From the NCBI RefSeq assembly GCF_029873635.1, contig NC_080419.1:64309540-64373539 (forward strand): DNA of 64,000 nucleotides. The letters run 5' to 3'. Made by a program: the position numbers and the translations under genes. Source of the DNA: Malania oleifera. Its lineage: Eukaryota > Streptophyta > Magnoliopsida > Santalales > Ximeniaceae. Of this stretch, positions 23,301-37,400 are shown piece by piece; the first letter of the stretch is position 1, and every line of letters begins with the position of its first letter. The notes beneath the pieces are model-generated. The model saw nothing but the letters and a program-made list of their open reading frames with translations. It was not told where the DNA came from and did not search any database.

Positions 23301-24087
23301 GGTGAATTTATCATAAGTATTATGTTTGTTTGCCTCATTACATCATATGTCATGATGAATGTATGGTATTGTATGGCCAATATATGATATTGGTAGTTAC
23401 ATTTATTGATTTTTCTGCAAAACTTGTTTGGTGAAATCCTGCAACCCTAGTTTGCAAGACTGCTTTTTATTTCATGGGCTTTCCTAGATTTTTGCAAAAC
23501 CTCAAACCCTAGAAGTAATTATATAATTACTACTGATCGGGTGTACGTTAACTTAGGTGATACTAGGTAGAAATTTTAAGGCAATTTTATATTATGGCAA
23601 TTATGGAATAAGGTTATGTTTCATAAGGTTATGTTTCACCTTTTTTTGTAACATGGTTCTAACTGCTTCTCCCATGTTTGTGACTCTGAACCTGTAAAGT
23701 TGTTTGAGAGAGGAGCTAATTTGGTGAACAATCAGATAATTAATTGTTGATGTGATCCTTCTGAAAAGTGGTTGGATTTTTTTGGAATCGCTCTGGGTTC
23801 GCCTGGGGTATGTGGCTGTCTTGAGTGTCTTCCCTGCTATGCTGTCATTATATAGTCAAGACCGTTGTTTATGCTTTTTATGCATGATGTAAGCTGTAGG
23901 TTAAGACACACACGATGTGTTTGCAATGCCTCGTGTTGCTTTCACGAACCCATGATATTAATTATTTAATTATTAAATTTTATTTATTTATTTATATTGT
24001 ATTATTATATTATATAATTTAAATTAATAATAATAATTAATTAATTAATAAATTTAATTTAATTAATTATTTATTTATTTTTACACT
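20308..24087. repeat. Large tandem repeat copy 3
   Basis: At 3,780 bp it carries all landmarks in order, plus a private 211-bp tandem duplication (21978-22399). The 103-residue frame at 20674-20985 is broken in the sister copies and is not regarded as a gene. Confidence 0.85.
21978..22399. repeat. 211-bp tandem duplication inside copy 3
   Basis: The stretch from TTAAGCACATGAATAAG (21981) to the CATAGTCACATTT words recurs with an offset of 211 bp and is nearly identical. It overlaps the same region that is amplified as 168-bp units in copies 2 and 7, but with different breakpoints. Confidence 0.85.
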
Positions 24088-27000
24088 TCCATGTACATTA
24101 TTTTCATGGTCAGTTGTCTTGGAGATGAAAGGAGTTTGAGCTACGTCATACAAGAATATGCTTGTTCTTGTCACAAACCAACTACACGTAGTATGGGTTG
24201 GGTTTAATTACTATAATTTTTATTTACTTATGTTGCATGCTTCTAACTCTTAAAATTTTATTTATAGTGATCCATTATACCCTTTTTTTCTATCTTCAGC
24301 TCAAGAGTAGTATTTCACATCCATGTTATGTTTCATGAACATTATTTATAAATTGTTTTCTGAATAGCTTCTTGTTGTAGTTACTGTAGGGAAACAACAA
24401 ATTGTTTTTTCTGAATATAGATTCTGATTTGATTTACCTAATATATACAATCATTTTAGTGCTTGCTTTGATAGTGTCAATATAACATGCTACTAGAAGT
24501 TAGCATCTTGTTGAAGAATTTGTAGTCTTGCCTTCTCCGATCAACACACAACCGTGTGTCCACATATATTTGAAGAGAATTGACAAGATATTTTTATTTC
24601 CACCTGAGTGGTATGGATCATTAACTTATTTTATTTCCATGAAATGAAAAAGAAGGAAGCATAATTCCTGTAAGTAGAAACATACAGGGGTTGACCATTG
24701 TGGAGAATCCCTATATTGGACTCTCCCTCCTCCCATCTATTTTTTTTTTTATCGACTTAAATTCTTCTTTTGCTTTAAGGCAATTACTGTTTTGTTCTAT
24801 TAGTGTGGATAAGGTTATTTTCAAAAGTGGAAGTTCACGTAGACCATAACACCACATTCTTCTGGTAGGCAGGCCTAAACCTACATGCCAATACCTCCCA
24901 TCGTTCTTTTTAGATTAACTTAAATTATGCTTTTGCTTTAAGGTATAAATTACTGCTGTATTCTTGCGATGTGGATAAGGTTATTTTCAAAAGTAGAAGT
25001 TCAAGTAGACCATAACACTACATTCCTTTTGTAGGCAGATCTTAAAACTACATGCAAATACAGAAGGCTTCCTTGTTTGAATACTTTCCATAGATAACGA
25101 GATTGTGGCAAGCTTGTTTTTGCTTATGCTTGTATCATGCAATCAGGCTTGAAGCTTAAGCTTGACCTTGGCTTCTTGAATTAGTAAAGGAGCCTGAATG
25201 AGCATGTTAACAAATAGATTAAATTACTTGGGAACCACCCATGTCAATTATTGGCTTTGGAATTTAAATTGTTATTTTCCTAAGTTTAGAAATTTAAACC
25301 TTGGTCTTATTGGTATAGTCATGCAATGACGATTCTGATTCAGCAATCAATGCTGAGACAGCCAAAGGATTGCATTAATATTTTGAGATGTGCTGCTTGT
25401 CAAACACAGTAATAATGGTTCTAATTATGATTTTCAACTGATTGAAGGCACCTTTTCCTATATGCATCAATTACTTATTTTGTCTTCAATTGTTTTCTCA
25501 AAAGCTTTGCTGAATGATGGTTTTAAAGAGAAATATAATATAGTTAATCACAACAGTTTAAGCAGCAAGTTGGAGTGGTAGATATTTGACTGAATTTTTT
25601 TTAAAGCATGCACAGCCTTGTCTATGTAGGTAGACTTGCACCTCTTCATTCCCTCGTTCTTCGTAATAAGATTTTTAATGTGTTTCGGATCCTTAATGCA
25701 ACCTACAAGCATGGTTCGTAGCTTGGCAAGATTAATAAATTTATAGTGGCCTTAAAATGCTATTGCAGGGCCAAGTTACGTGCGCATATACAAAATTCCA
25801 TTTTTCTTTACTTTATGAGCATAAATACAAATAGATCATTAATTAAGCACATGAATAAGTTGATAACTAGATCGCAAATTCGACAGATAAACAAAGAAGC
25901 AAAATGGAGTTGGCATGTACAATATGCATCATCAATCTGTCCAGCCTCATAAAACATATAAAAGTGGACAAGTTCCATTATTTTGTTATTGAAATTCTTA
26001 AAAAGTTAAGTAATATATACCAAGTTTATCATAAACAAACGTAGTCACATTTTATATTCAAACTAGTACAATTATAGTATCATAGTCATAGAACTTATTG
26101 ATGAAGATTTGTTGGAATGCAAGGAAAAAAAAAAAAAGAAATAATCAAGCCCCAGATAATTACTAATAACTTGAGGAAAATAGAAGCTACAAAAGAAAAT
26201 ATGGTTATATTAAATTGTGAATTATCTATCTTTTTTAAGTAATACAACTAATTTGTGCATCATTGTTTGTTTACAATCTCCTCCCCCTCCTTTCACATGG
26301 CATATTGGGATTGATGTATGAGAAGGAAAAAGGGAGAAAATGAATAGGAAAGTGAGAAAAAGGAATGAAAAAGTAGTTTGTTTTTGTTTTTTGTTTTTTG
26401 TTTTTTTGTAATAATTCTGTAGCAGTGTAGTATCCGTAACAATCAGTAATAGTAATGGCCGCTGCAGTTGTTAGTTTGATTCCCACTGTCATGATGGGAT
26501 GTAGTGATAGATGTAGTGATATTGGGATCCCAAAAAGTTCATGTAATGCCTTCATGTAATATCTGTCCACATACTTTCATTTGATTCTTATAGCACTCTT
26601 GCAATGGCATAAATTGATAAATATATTAGATATTAATATATTTTCAGATCTCTGCTATTGGCTATTGATTAAAATGATAAATTCTTTTGGAACTTATAGT
26701 ATCATAGTCATAGAACTTATTGATGAAGATCTGTTGGAATGCGAGGAAAAAAAAAAAGAAATAATCAAGCCCCAGATAATTACTAATAACTTGAGGAAAA
26801 TAGAAGCTACAAAAGAAAATATGGTTATATTAAATTGTGAATTATCTATCTTTTTTAAGTAATACAACTAATTTGTGCATCATTGTTTGTTTACAATCTC
26901 CTCCCCCTCCTTTCACATGGCATATTGGGATTGATGTATGAGAAGGAAAAAGGGAGAAAATGAATAGGAAAGTGAGAAAAAGGAATGAAAATGTAGTTTG

Positions 27001-28477
27001 TTTTTGTTTTTTGTTTTTTGTTTTTTTGTAATAATTCTGTAGCAGTGTAGTATCCGTAACAATCAGTAATAGTAATGGCCGCTGCAGTTGTTAGTTTGAT
27101 TCCCACTGTCATGGTGGGATGTAGTGATAGATGTAGTGATATTTGGATCCCAAAAAGTTCATGTAATGCCTTCATGTAATATCTGTCCACATAATTTCAT
27201 TTGATTCTTATAGCACTCTTGCAATGGCATAAATTGATAAATATATTAGATATTAATATATTTTCAGATCTCTGCTATTGGCTATTGATTAAAATGATAA
27301 ATTCTTTTGGACTTTTGGATTAATGTGGCATTAATCTCTTGCTCATTTGGTTTGAGGTTATGATTTTGTGTGAACAGTTGTGTTTGAGTTTTAGTGACGA
27401 AGTTTGTTTGTGATGAAAAAAAAAAGAATAAAATAATTAAATTACGTATAAGTTCACAAGTTCTGCAGTAGGATTCTATTTTTATGTCAATTATTGCATG
27501 TTTAACCTAGATATGACCCAATAATATTTAAAATATCTTCCGATGTAACTGCCTAAAATTGATATGCGGTGAATTTATCATAAGTATTATGTTTTTTTGC
27601 ATCATTAGGTCATATGTAAGGATTAATATATGGTATTGTATGACCAATATATGATATTTGCAGTTACATTCATTGATTTTACTGCAAAACCTGTCTGGTG
27701 AAATCCTGCAACCCTAGTTTGCATAAGTGCATGATATTTGATGGGCTTTCCTAGATTTTTGCAATTAACCCCTAGAAGCATAAAACCTCAAACCCCTAGA
27801 AGTAATTATATAATTACTACTAATGTTGGAGTTTGTAGACACTGTAAAATATGGTGTACGTATAACTTAGGTCATACTATGTTATGTCAAATATTCAAAG
27901 TGGAAAATAAATATAAATACTCATCGCATAAGATGAAAGTTGGTCTAACTGCTGCATAAGGTTATGTCTCACCTTTTTCTGTAAGTTGTGTCTAACTGCT
28001 TCTCCCATGTAGGTGACTGTAAACCTGCAAATATGTTTGAGAGGGGAGCTAATTTGGTGAACAATCAGATAATTTGTTGTTGATGTGATCCTTCTGAAAA
28101 GTGGTTGGTTTTTATGGGAATCGCTTTGGGTTCGCTTGAGGTATGTAGCTTGTGTTTAGCATGTTCCCTGCTATGCTGTCATTATATAGTCAAGACAGTT
28201 GTTTGTGATTTGCATGCATGATGTAAGCTGTAGGTAGGGACACACGATGTCTTTGCAATGCCTAGTGTTGCTTTCTCAAACATACCATATTTATTATTTA
28301 ATTATTTACTTTAATCTAGTTAATTCATTATTTATTTATATTGTATTAATATATTATATGATATAATTTAATTAATAATAATAATTATTTAAATAATTAT
28401 TTAATTTGATTAATTGTTTAATTATTTCACTATTTAATTTAATTTAATTATTTATATATTTTATTTTTTTACACTTC
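24088..28477. repeat. Large tandem repeat copy 4
   Basis: The longest copy at 4,390 bp, because about 620 bp (26073-26694) are duplicated in tandem at 26695-27315. The two halves are almost identical, so this duplication is recent. Frames of 99 residues on the minus strand in each half are shadows of this repeat. Confidence 0.85.
26073..27315. repeat. About 620-bp tandem duplication inside copy 4
   Basis: TATAGTATCATAGTCATAG occurs at 26073 and 26695, and AGCAGTGTAG at 26421 and 27041. The halves differ only by scattered bases and a few 1-2 bp indels in A-runs. Confidence 0.9.
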
Positions 28478-31424
28478 CATGTACACTATTTTCATGGCCA
28501 GTTATCTTGGAGATGAAGTGAGTCTGAGGTACGTCATGCAAGAATATGCTTGTTCTTGTCACAAACCAACTACCCTTAATATGGGTTTGGTTTTATTACT
28601 ATTATTTTTATTTGCTTATGTTGCATCAGTCTAGCTCTTAACAAATTTGTTATAGTGATCCATTACTCCCTTTTTTGTTGTCTTCAGCTCAAGAGTAGTA
28701 TTTCACATCCATGTTATGTTCCATGAAAATTATTTATAAATTATTTTCTGAATTGGTTCTTGTTGTATTTACTCTAGGGATACGATAAGTTGTTTTCTGA
28801 AAATTGGTTCTGATTGGATTTACCTAACATATACAATCATTTTGGTGCTTGCTTTGATAGCGTCAATATAACATGCTACTAGAAGTTAGCATCTTGTTGA
28901 AGAATTTGAACTCTTGCCTTCTCTAATCAACACACATCCGTGTGTCTACATATATTTGAAGAGAATTTACAAGATTTTTTTTTTCCACCTGAGTGGTATG
29001 GATCGTTAACTTATTTTATTTCCAAGAAATGAAATAGAAGGAAGCATAATTCCTGTAAGTAGAAACATACAGGAGTTGACCATTGTGGAGAATCCCTATA
29101 TTGGACTCTCCCTCCTCCCATCTTTTTTTTTTTTGATCGACTTAAATTCGGCTTTTTCTTTAAGGCAATTGCTGCTGTAATCTATTAGTGTGGATAAGGT
29201 TGTTTTCAAAAGTGGAAGTTCACGTAGACCATAACACTACATGCCAATACCTCCCATCTTTTTTTAGATCAACTTAAATTCTGCTTTTGCTCTAAGGTAT
29301 AAATTACTGCTGTATTCTAGTGACGTCGATAAGGTTATTTTCAAAAGTAGAAGTTCCTGTAGACCATGACACTACATTCTTTTGGTAGGCAGACCTTAAA
29401 CCTACATGCCAATATAGATGGCTTCCTTGTTTGAATAGTTTCCATAGATAACGAGATTGTGGCAAGCTTGGTGTTGCTTATGATTGTATCATGCAATCAG
29501 GCTTGTAGCTTAAGCTTGACCTTGGCTTCGTGAATTAGTAAAGGAGCCTGAATGAGTATGTTAACGAACGGATTAAATTGCTTGGGAACCACCCATGTCA
29601 ATTATTGGGTTTGGAGTTAAAATTGTTATTTTCATAAGTTTAGAAATTTAAACCCTGGCCTTGTTGGTATGGTCATGCAATGACGATTCTGATTCAGCAA
29701 TCAATGCTGAGAAAGCCAAAGGATTGCATTTATATTTTGAGATGTGCTTCAACTCTTGTCAAACATGGGAATAATGGTTCTAATTAAGATTTTCAATTGG
29801 TTGAAGGCATTTTTTCTTATATGCATCAATTACTTATTTTGTGTTCAATTGTTTTCTCAAAAGCTTTACTGAATAATGGTTTTATATAGCAATATAATAT
29901 AGTGCACAACAGTAAAAGCAGCAAGTTGGAGTGGTAGATATTTGACTGAATTTTTTTTAAAGCTTGGGGAGCCTTGTCTATGTAGGTAGACTTGCACATC
30001 TTCATCCCCTTGTTCTTCTTAATAAGATTTTTAATGTGTTTTGGATCCTTAGTGCAACCTACAAACATGGTTGGTAGCTTGGCAAGATTAATAAATTTAT
30101 ATTGGCCTTAAAATGCTATTGCAGGGTGGAGTTATGTGCACACCCACAAATTTCATTTTTCTTTACTTTATGAGCATAATTGTAAATAGATCATTGATTA
30201 AGCATATGAATAGTAATGGCCGTTGCAGTTGATTAAAATATATTAGATATTCATATATTTTCAGATCTCTCTTATTGGCTATTAATTAAAATGATAAATT
30301 CTTTTGGACTTTTGGATTAATGTTACATTAATCTCTTGCTCAATTGGTTTGAGGTTATGATTTTGTGTGAACAGTTGGGTTTGAGTTTTTGTGACGACGA
30401 AGTTTATTTGTGAAGAAAGAAAAAAGGATAAAATCATTAAATTCCGTATAAGTTCACAAGTTCTGCAGCATGATTCTATTTTTATGTCAATTTATGCGTG
30501 TTTAGCCTAGATATGCCCCAATAATATTTAAAATATCTTCTGATGTAACTGCCTGAAACGGATAAGCGGTGAATTTATCATAAGTATTATGTTTGTTTGC
30601 ATCATTACGTCTTATGTCATGATTAATATATGCTATTGTATGGCCAATATATGATATTTGCAGACATTCATTGATTTTTCTGCAAAACTTGTCTGGTGAA
30701 ATCCTGCAACCCTAGTTTGCTTGACTGCATGATATTTCATGGGCTTTCCTAGATTTTTGTCATTAACCCCGAAAAGCATAAAACCTCCAACCCCTAGAAG
30801 TAATTATATAATTACTACAAATGTTGGAGTTTGTAGACACTGTAAAATCTGGTGTACGTATAAATTAGGTCATACTAGGTGTAAAATCAAAGTGGAAAAT
30901 AAATAAATACTCATAGCATAAGACAAAATTGGGTCTAACTGCTGCATAAGGTTATGTTTCACCTTTTTCTGTAAAGTAAGTCTAACTGCTTCTCCCATGT
31001 AGGTGACTCCGAACCCGTAAAGATGTTTGAGAGAAGAGCTAATTTGGTGAACAATCGAATAATTAGTTGTTGATGTGATCCTTCTGAAAAGTGGTTGGTT
31101 TCTATTGGAATCGCTCTGGGTTCGCCTGAAGTAAGTGGCTTGTCTTTAGTATGTTCCCTACTATGCAGTCATTATATAGTCAAGACAGTTGTTTGTGCTT
31201 TGCTTCCATGATGTAAGTTGTAGGTTGGGACACACACGATGTGTTTGCAACGCGTCGTGTTGCTTTCACAAACTCATGATATTAATTAATTTCTTTATAT
31301 TATATTATATTAATATATTAATATATTATATTATATTAGTTAATTAATAATAATAATAATTTAATTAATTATTAAATTATGAATTTTTTAAATATTATTT
31401 AATTATTTATTTATTTATACACTT
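28478..31424. repeat. Large tandem repeat copy 5 (deleted)
   Basis: 2,947 bp. A deletion near 30210 joins AAGCATATGAATA to GTAATGGCCGTTGC, removing most of the segment around the AGCAGTGTAG landmark. Confidence 0.85.
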
Positions 31425-34400
31425 CCATGCACATGATTTTCATGGCCAGTTATCCTGGAGATGAACTGAGTCTGAGCTACGTCATACAAGAATATGCTTG
31501 TTCTTGTCACAAACCAACTACCCTTAATATGGGTTGGGTTTTATTACTATTATTTTTCTTTACTTATGTTGCATGATTCTAACTCGTAACAAATTTGTTA
31601 TTGGGATCCATTATTCCCATTTTTGTTTTGTTCAGCTCAAGAGTAGTATTTCACATCCATGTTATGTTCCATGAACATTATTTATAAGTTATTTTCTGAA
31701 TTGGTTCTTGTTTTATTTACTCTAGGGATAAAATAAATTGTTTTCTGAATATAGATTCTGATTTGATTTACCTAACATATACAATCATTTTTGTGCTTGC
31801 TTTGATAGTGTCAATATAACATGCTACTAGATGCTAGCATCTTGTTGGAGAATTTGCAGTCTTTCCTTCTGTGTTCAACACACATCCGTGTGTCTACATA
31901 TATCTGAAGAGAATTTACAAGATATTTTTATTTCCACCTGAGTGGTATGGATCATTAACTTATTTTATTTCCAAAAAATGAAAAAGAAGGAAGCATACGA
32001 GAGTTGACCAATATGGAGAATCCTTGTATAGGACTCTCCCTCCTCCCATCTATTTTTTTTTATCGACTTAAATTCTGCTTTTACTTTTAAGGTAATTACT
32101 GCTGTAGTCTATTGATGTGGATGAGGTTATTTTCAAAAGTAGAAGTTCAAGTAGACCATAACACTACATTCTTTTGGTAGGCAGACCTTAAAACTACGTG
32201 CCAATATAGAAGGCTTCCTTGTTTGAATAGTTTCCATAGATAACGAGATTGTGGCAAGGTTGGTTTTTCTTATGCTTGTATCATGCAATCAGGGTTAAAG
32301 CTTAAGCTTGACCTTGGCTTCTTGAATTAGTGAAGAAGCCTGAATGAGCATGTTAACGAACGGATTAAATTGCTTGGGAACCACCCATGTCAATTATTTG
32401 GTTTGGAGTTAAAGTTGTTATTTTCATAAGTTTAGAAATTTAAACCGTAGCCTTTTTGGTATAGTCATGCAATGACGATTCTGATTCAGTAATCAATGCT
32501 GAGAAAGCCAAAGGATTGCATTTATATTTTGAGATGTGCATGTTGTCAAACACGGGAATAATGGTTCTAATTAAGATTTTCATTTGATTGATGGCACCTT
32601 TTCCTATATGCATCAATTACTTGATTTGTGTTGAATTGTTTTCTCAAAAGCTTTGTTGAATGATGGTTTTAAATAGCAATATAATATAGTGCACAACAGT
32701 TTAAGCAGCTAGTTGAAGTGGTAGATATTCGACTGAATTTTTTTTAAAGAATGCACAACCTTGTCTATGTAGGTAGACTTGCACATCTTCATCCCCTTGT
32801 TCTTCGTAATAAGAGTTTTAATGTTTTTCGGATCCTTAGTGCAACCTACAAACATGGTTGGTAGCTTGGCAAGATTAATAAATTTATATTGGCCTTAAAA
32901 TGCTATTGCAGGGACACGTTACCTGGACACACACAAAATTCCATTTTTCTTTACTTTATGAGCATAAATATAAATAGATCATTGATTAAGTACATGAATA
33001 AGTCGATAGCTAGATCGTAAATTCGATTGATAAACAAAGAAGCAAAATAGAGTTGGCATGTGCAATATACATCATCAATCTGTCCAGCCTTATAAAACAT
33101 ATAAAATTAGACAAGTTGCATTATTTTATTATTGAAATTCTTAAAAGGCTTTAATATAGACCAAATTTATCATAAACTTACATAGCTATCCGACTCATAC
33201 AATTATAGTATCATAGTCATTAGAACTTATTTATGAACATTTGTTGGAATGCGAAGAAAAAAAAAAAAAGGAAATAATCAAGCCCCAGATAATTACTAAT
33301 AACTTGAGGAAAATAGAAGCTACAAAAGAAAATATGGTTCTATTAAATTGTCAATTATCTATCTTTTATAAGTATTACAACTAATTTGTGCATCATTGTC
33401 TTGTTACAATCTCCTCCCTGTCGTTTCACATTCCATATTCGGATTGATGTATGAAATGGAGAAAACGAAAAGGAAAGTGAGAAAAAAGAATGAGAAGGTA
33501 GTTTGTTTTTGTTTTGTTTTTTTTTTTTTTTTTTTTGTAATAATTCTGTACCAGTTTGGTATCCGTGACAATCAGTAATGGCTGCTGCAGTTGTTAGTTT
33601 GATTCCTACTGTCATGGTGGGATGTAGTGATATTTGGATCCCCAAAAGTTCATGTATTGCCTTCACGTAATATCTGTCCACATACTTTCATTTGGTTCTT
33701 ATAGCACTCTTGCATTGGCATAAATTGATAAATGTGTTAGATATTCATATATTTTTATATATCTGTTATTGGCTATTGATTAAAATAATAAATTGTTTTG
33801 GACTTTTGGATTAATTTGTCATTAATCTCTTGCTCAATTGGTTTGAGGTTATGATTTGTCATTACGTCATATGTCATGATTAATATATGGTATTGTATGG
33901 CCAATATACGATATTGGCAGTTACATTCATTGGTTTTTCCGCAAAACCTGTCCGTTGAAATCCTGCAACCCTAGTTTGCATGACTGCTTCATGGGTTTTC
34001 CTAGATTTTTGCAATTAACCCCTAGAAGCATAAAACCTCAAACCCCTAGAAGTAATTCTATAATTACTACTAATCTTGGAGTTTGGGTGAATTGCTAATT
34101 TGGTGACCAATCAGATTATTAATTGTTGATGTCATCCTTCAGAAAAGTGGTTGGTTTTTATTGGAATCGGTCCTGGTTCGACCGAGCTATGTGGCTGTCA
34201 TTAGTATGTTCCCTGTTATGCTGTCATTATATAGTCAAGAGTATGCTTTGCATGCATGATGTAAGCTGTAGGTTGGGACACACACATGATGTGTTTGCAA
34301 TGCCTCGTGTTGCTTTCACAAACTCATGATATTAATTATATAATTAATTAATTTATTTATTTATTTTTATTAATATAATTAATTAAGAATTTAATTTAAT

Positions 34401-34427
34401 TTAATTATTTATTTATTTTTATAATTC
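31425..34427. repeat. Large tandem repeat copy 6 (deleted)
   Basis: 3,003 bp. A deletion near 33850 joins GGTTATGATTTGT to CATTACGTCATATG. Like copy 1, it lacks the GTAGACACTGTAAAAT segment near its end. Confidence 0.85.
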
Positions 34428-37400
34428 CATGTACATTATTTTCATGGTCAGTTATCTTGGAGATGAACTGAGTCTAAGCTACGTCATACATGAATATGCT
34501 TGTTCTTGTCGCAAACCAACTACCCTTAATATGGTTTGGGTTTTATTGCTATTATTTTTATTTACTTATGTTGCATATTCTAACTCTCAACAAATTTGTT
34601 ATAGTGATCCATTATTCCCTTTTTTGTTTTCTTCAGCTTAAGAGTAGTATTTCACGTCCATGTTATGTTACATGAACATTATTTATAAATTATTTTCTGA
34701 ATACGTTCTTGTTGTATTTACTCTAGGGATAAAATAAATTGTTTTCTGAATATAGATTCTGATTTGATTTACCTGACATATACAATCATTTTGGTGCTTG
34801 CTTTGATTGTGTCAATATAACATGCTACTAGAAGTTGGCATCTTGTTGAAGAACTTGCAGTGATGGCTTCTCTGATCAACACACATCCGTGTGTCCACAT
34901 ATATATGAAGAGAATTTACAAGATATTTTTATTTCCACCTGAGTGGTATGGATCATTAAAATATTTTATTTCCATGAAATGAAAAAGAAGGAAGATAATT
35001 CCTGTAAGTAGAAACATACAGGAGTTGACCATTGTGGAGAATCCCTATATTGGACTCCCCCTCCTCCCATCTATTTTTTTTTTTTTTGATCGGCTTAAAT
35101 TCTTCTTTTTCTTTGAGGTATAAATTACTGTTGTTTTCTAATGATGTGGATAACGTTATTTTCAAAAGTAGAAGTTCAAGTAGACCATAACACTACATTC
35201 TTTTGGTAGGCAGACCATAAAACTACATGGCAATATTGAAGGCTTCCTTGTTTGAATAGTTTCCATAGATAATGAGATTGTGGCAAGCTTGGTTTTGCTT
35301 ATGCTTGTATCATGCAATCAGGCTTGAAGCTTAAGCTTGACACTGGCTTCTTGAATTAGTAAAGTAGCCTGAATGAACATGTTAACAAACGGATGAAATT
35401 ACTTGGGAACCATGCACCCTTGTCAATTATTGGGTTTGGAGTTAAAATTGTTATTTTCACAAGTTTGGAAATTTAAACCATGGCCTTATTGGTATAGTCA
35501 TGCAATGACGATTCTGATTTAGCAATCAATCCTGAGACAGCCAAAGGATTGCATTTATATTTTGAGATGTGCTTCTTGTCAAACACGGGAATAATGGTTC
35601 TAATTAAGATTTTCAATTGATTGAAGGCACCTTTTCCTATATGCATCAATTACTTATTTTGTGTTCAATTGTTTTCTCAAAAGCTTTGCTGAATGATGGT
35701 TTTAAATAGCAATATAATATTGTTAAGCACAATAGTTTATGCAGCAAGTTGGAGTGGTTGATATTTGACTGAATTTCTTTTTTAAAGCATGCTCAGCCTT
35801 GTCTATGTAGGTAGACTTGGACGTCCTCATCCCCTTGTTCTTCGTAATAAAATTTTTAGTCTGTTTTGGTTCCTTAGTGCAACCTACAAACATGGTTGGT
35901 AGCTTGACAAGATTAATAAATTTATATTGGCCTTAAAATGCTATTGCATGGGGGGGGGGGGGGGGGGGGGGGGAGAGTTATGTGCACACACTTAAAATTC
36001 CATTTTTCTTTACTTTATGGGCATAAATATAAATAGATCATTGATTAAGCACATGAATAAGTCGATAAGTAGATCGAAAATTCAACAGATAAATAAACAA
36101 GCAAAATAGAGTTGGCCTGTACAATATAGATCATCAATCTGTCAAGCCTTATAAAACACACAAAATTCCATTTTTCTTTAGTTTATGAGCATAAATATAA
36201 ATAGATCATTGATTAAGCACATAAATAAGTCGATAACTAGATCGCAAATTCGATAGATAAATAATGAAGCAAAATAGAGTTGGCATGTACAAATACATCA
36301 TAAGTCTGTCAAGCGTCATAAAACATATAAAATTAGACAAGTTCCATTATTTTATTATGGAAATTCTTAAAAAGTTAAATAATATATACCAAATTTATCA
36401 TAAACTTACATAGTCATATTTTATATTCCAACTCATACAATCATAGTATCATAGTCATAGAACTTATTGATGAAGATTTGTTGGAATGCAAGGAAAAAAT
36501 AAAAAAGTAAAAAGAAATAATCAAGCCCCAGATAATTACTACTGACTTGGGAAAATAGAAGTTACAAAAGAAAATATGGTCATATTAAATTGTCAATTAT
36601 CGTTCTTTTAGTATTACAACTAATTTGTGCATCATTATCTTGTTACAATCTCCTCCCCCTCCTTTCACAAGGCATATTGGGATTGATGTATGAAAAGGAA
36701 AAAGGGAGAAAACGAAAAGGAAAGTGAGAAAAAAGAATGAAAAAGCTGTTTGTTTTTGTTTTTGTTTTTTTTGTAATAATTCTGTAGCTGTGTAGTATCC
36801 GTAACAATCAGTCGTGGTTGATGCAGTTGTTAGTTTTATTCCCGCTGTCATGGTGGGATGTAGTGATATTTGGATCCCAAAAAGTTCATGTAATGCCTTC
36901 ATGTAATATCTGCCCACATACTTTCATTTGGTTCTTATGGCACTCTTGCATTGGCATAAATTAATAAATATATTAGATATTCATATATTTTCAGACCTCT
37001 GTTATTGGCTATTGATTAAAATGATAAATTCTTTTTGGACTTTTGGATTATTGTGTCATTAATATCTTGCTCAATTGGTTTAAGGTTATGATTTTTTGTG
37101 AACAGTGTGATTGAGTTTTAGTGACGAAGTTTGTTTGTGAAGAAAACAAATTATGTATAAGTTCACAAGTCCTGCAGTAGGATTCTATTTTTATGTCAAT
37201 TATTGCATGTTTAACCTAGATATGACCTAATAATATTTAAAATATCTTCTGATGTAACTTCCTAAAATTGATACCCGGTGAATTTATCCTAAGTAATTTG
37301 TTTGTTTGCATCATTACGTCATATGTCATGATTAATATATGGTATTGTATGGCCAATATGTGATATTCGTAGTTACATTTATTGATTTTTCTGCAAAACT

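Noticed and set aside
26271..27190. Paired 99-residue minus-strand frames (26271-26570, 26891-27190) as a duplicated gene
   Set aside because: They are similar only because 620 bp of DNA are duplicated. Copies elsewhere (33355-33681, 36597-36917) differ by frameshifts in A/T runs, and composition is low-complexity.
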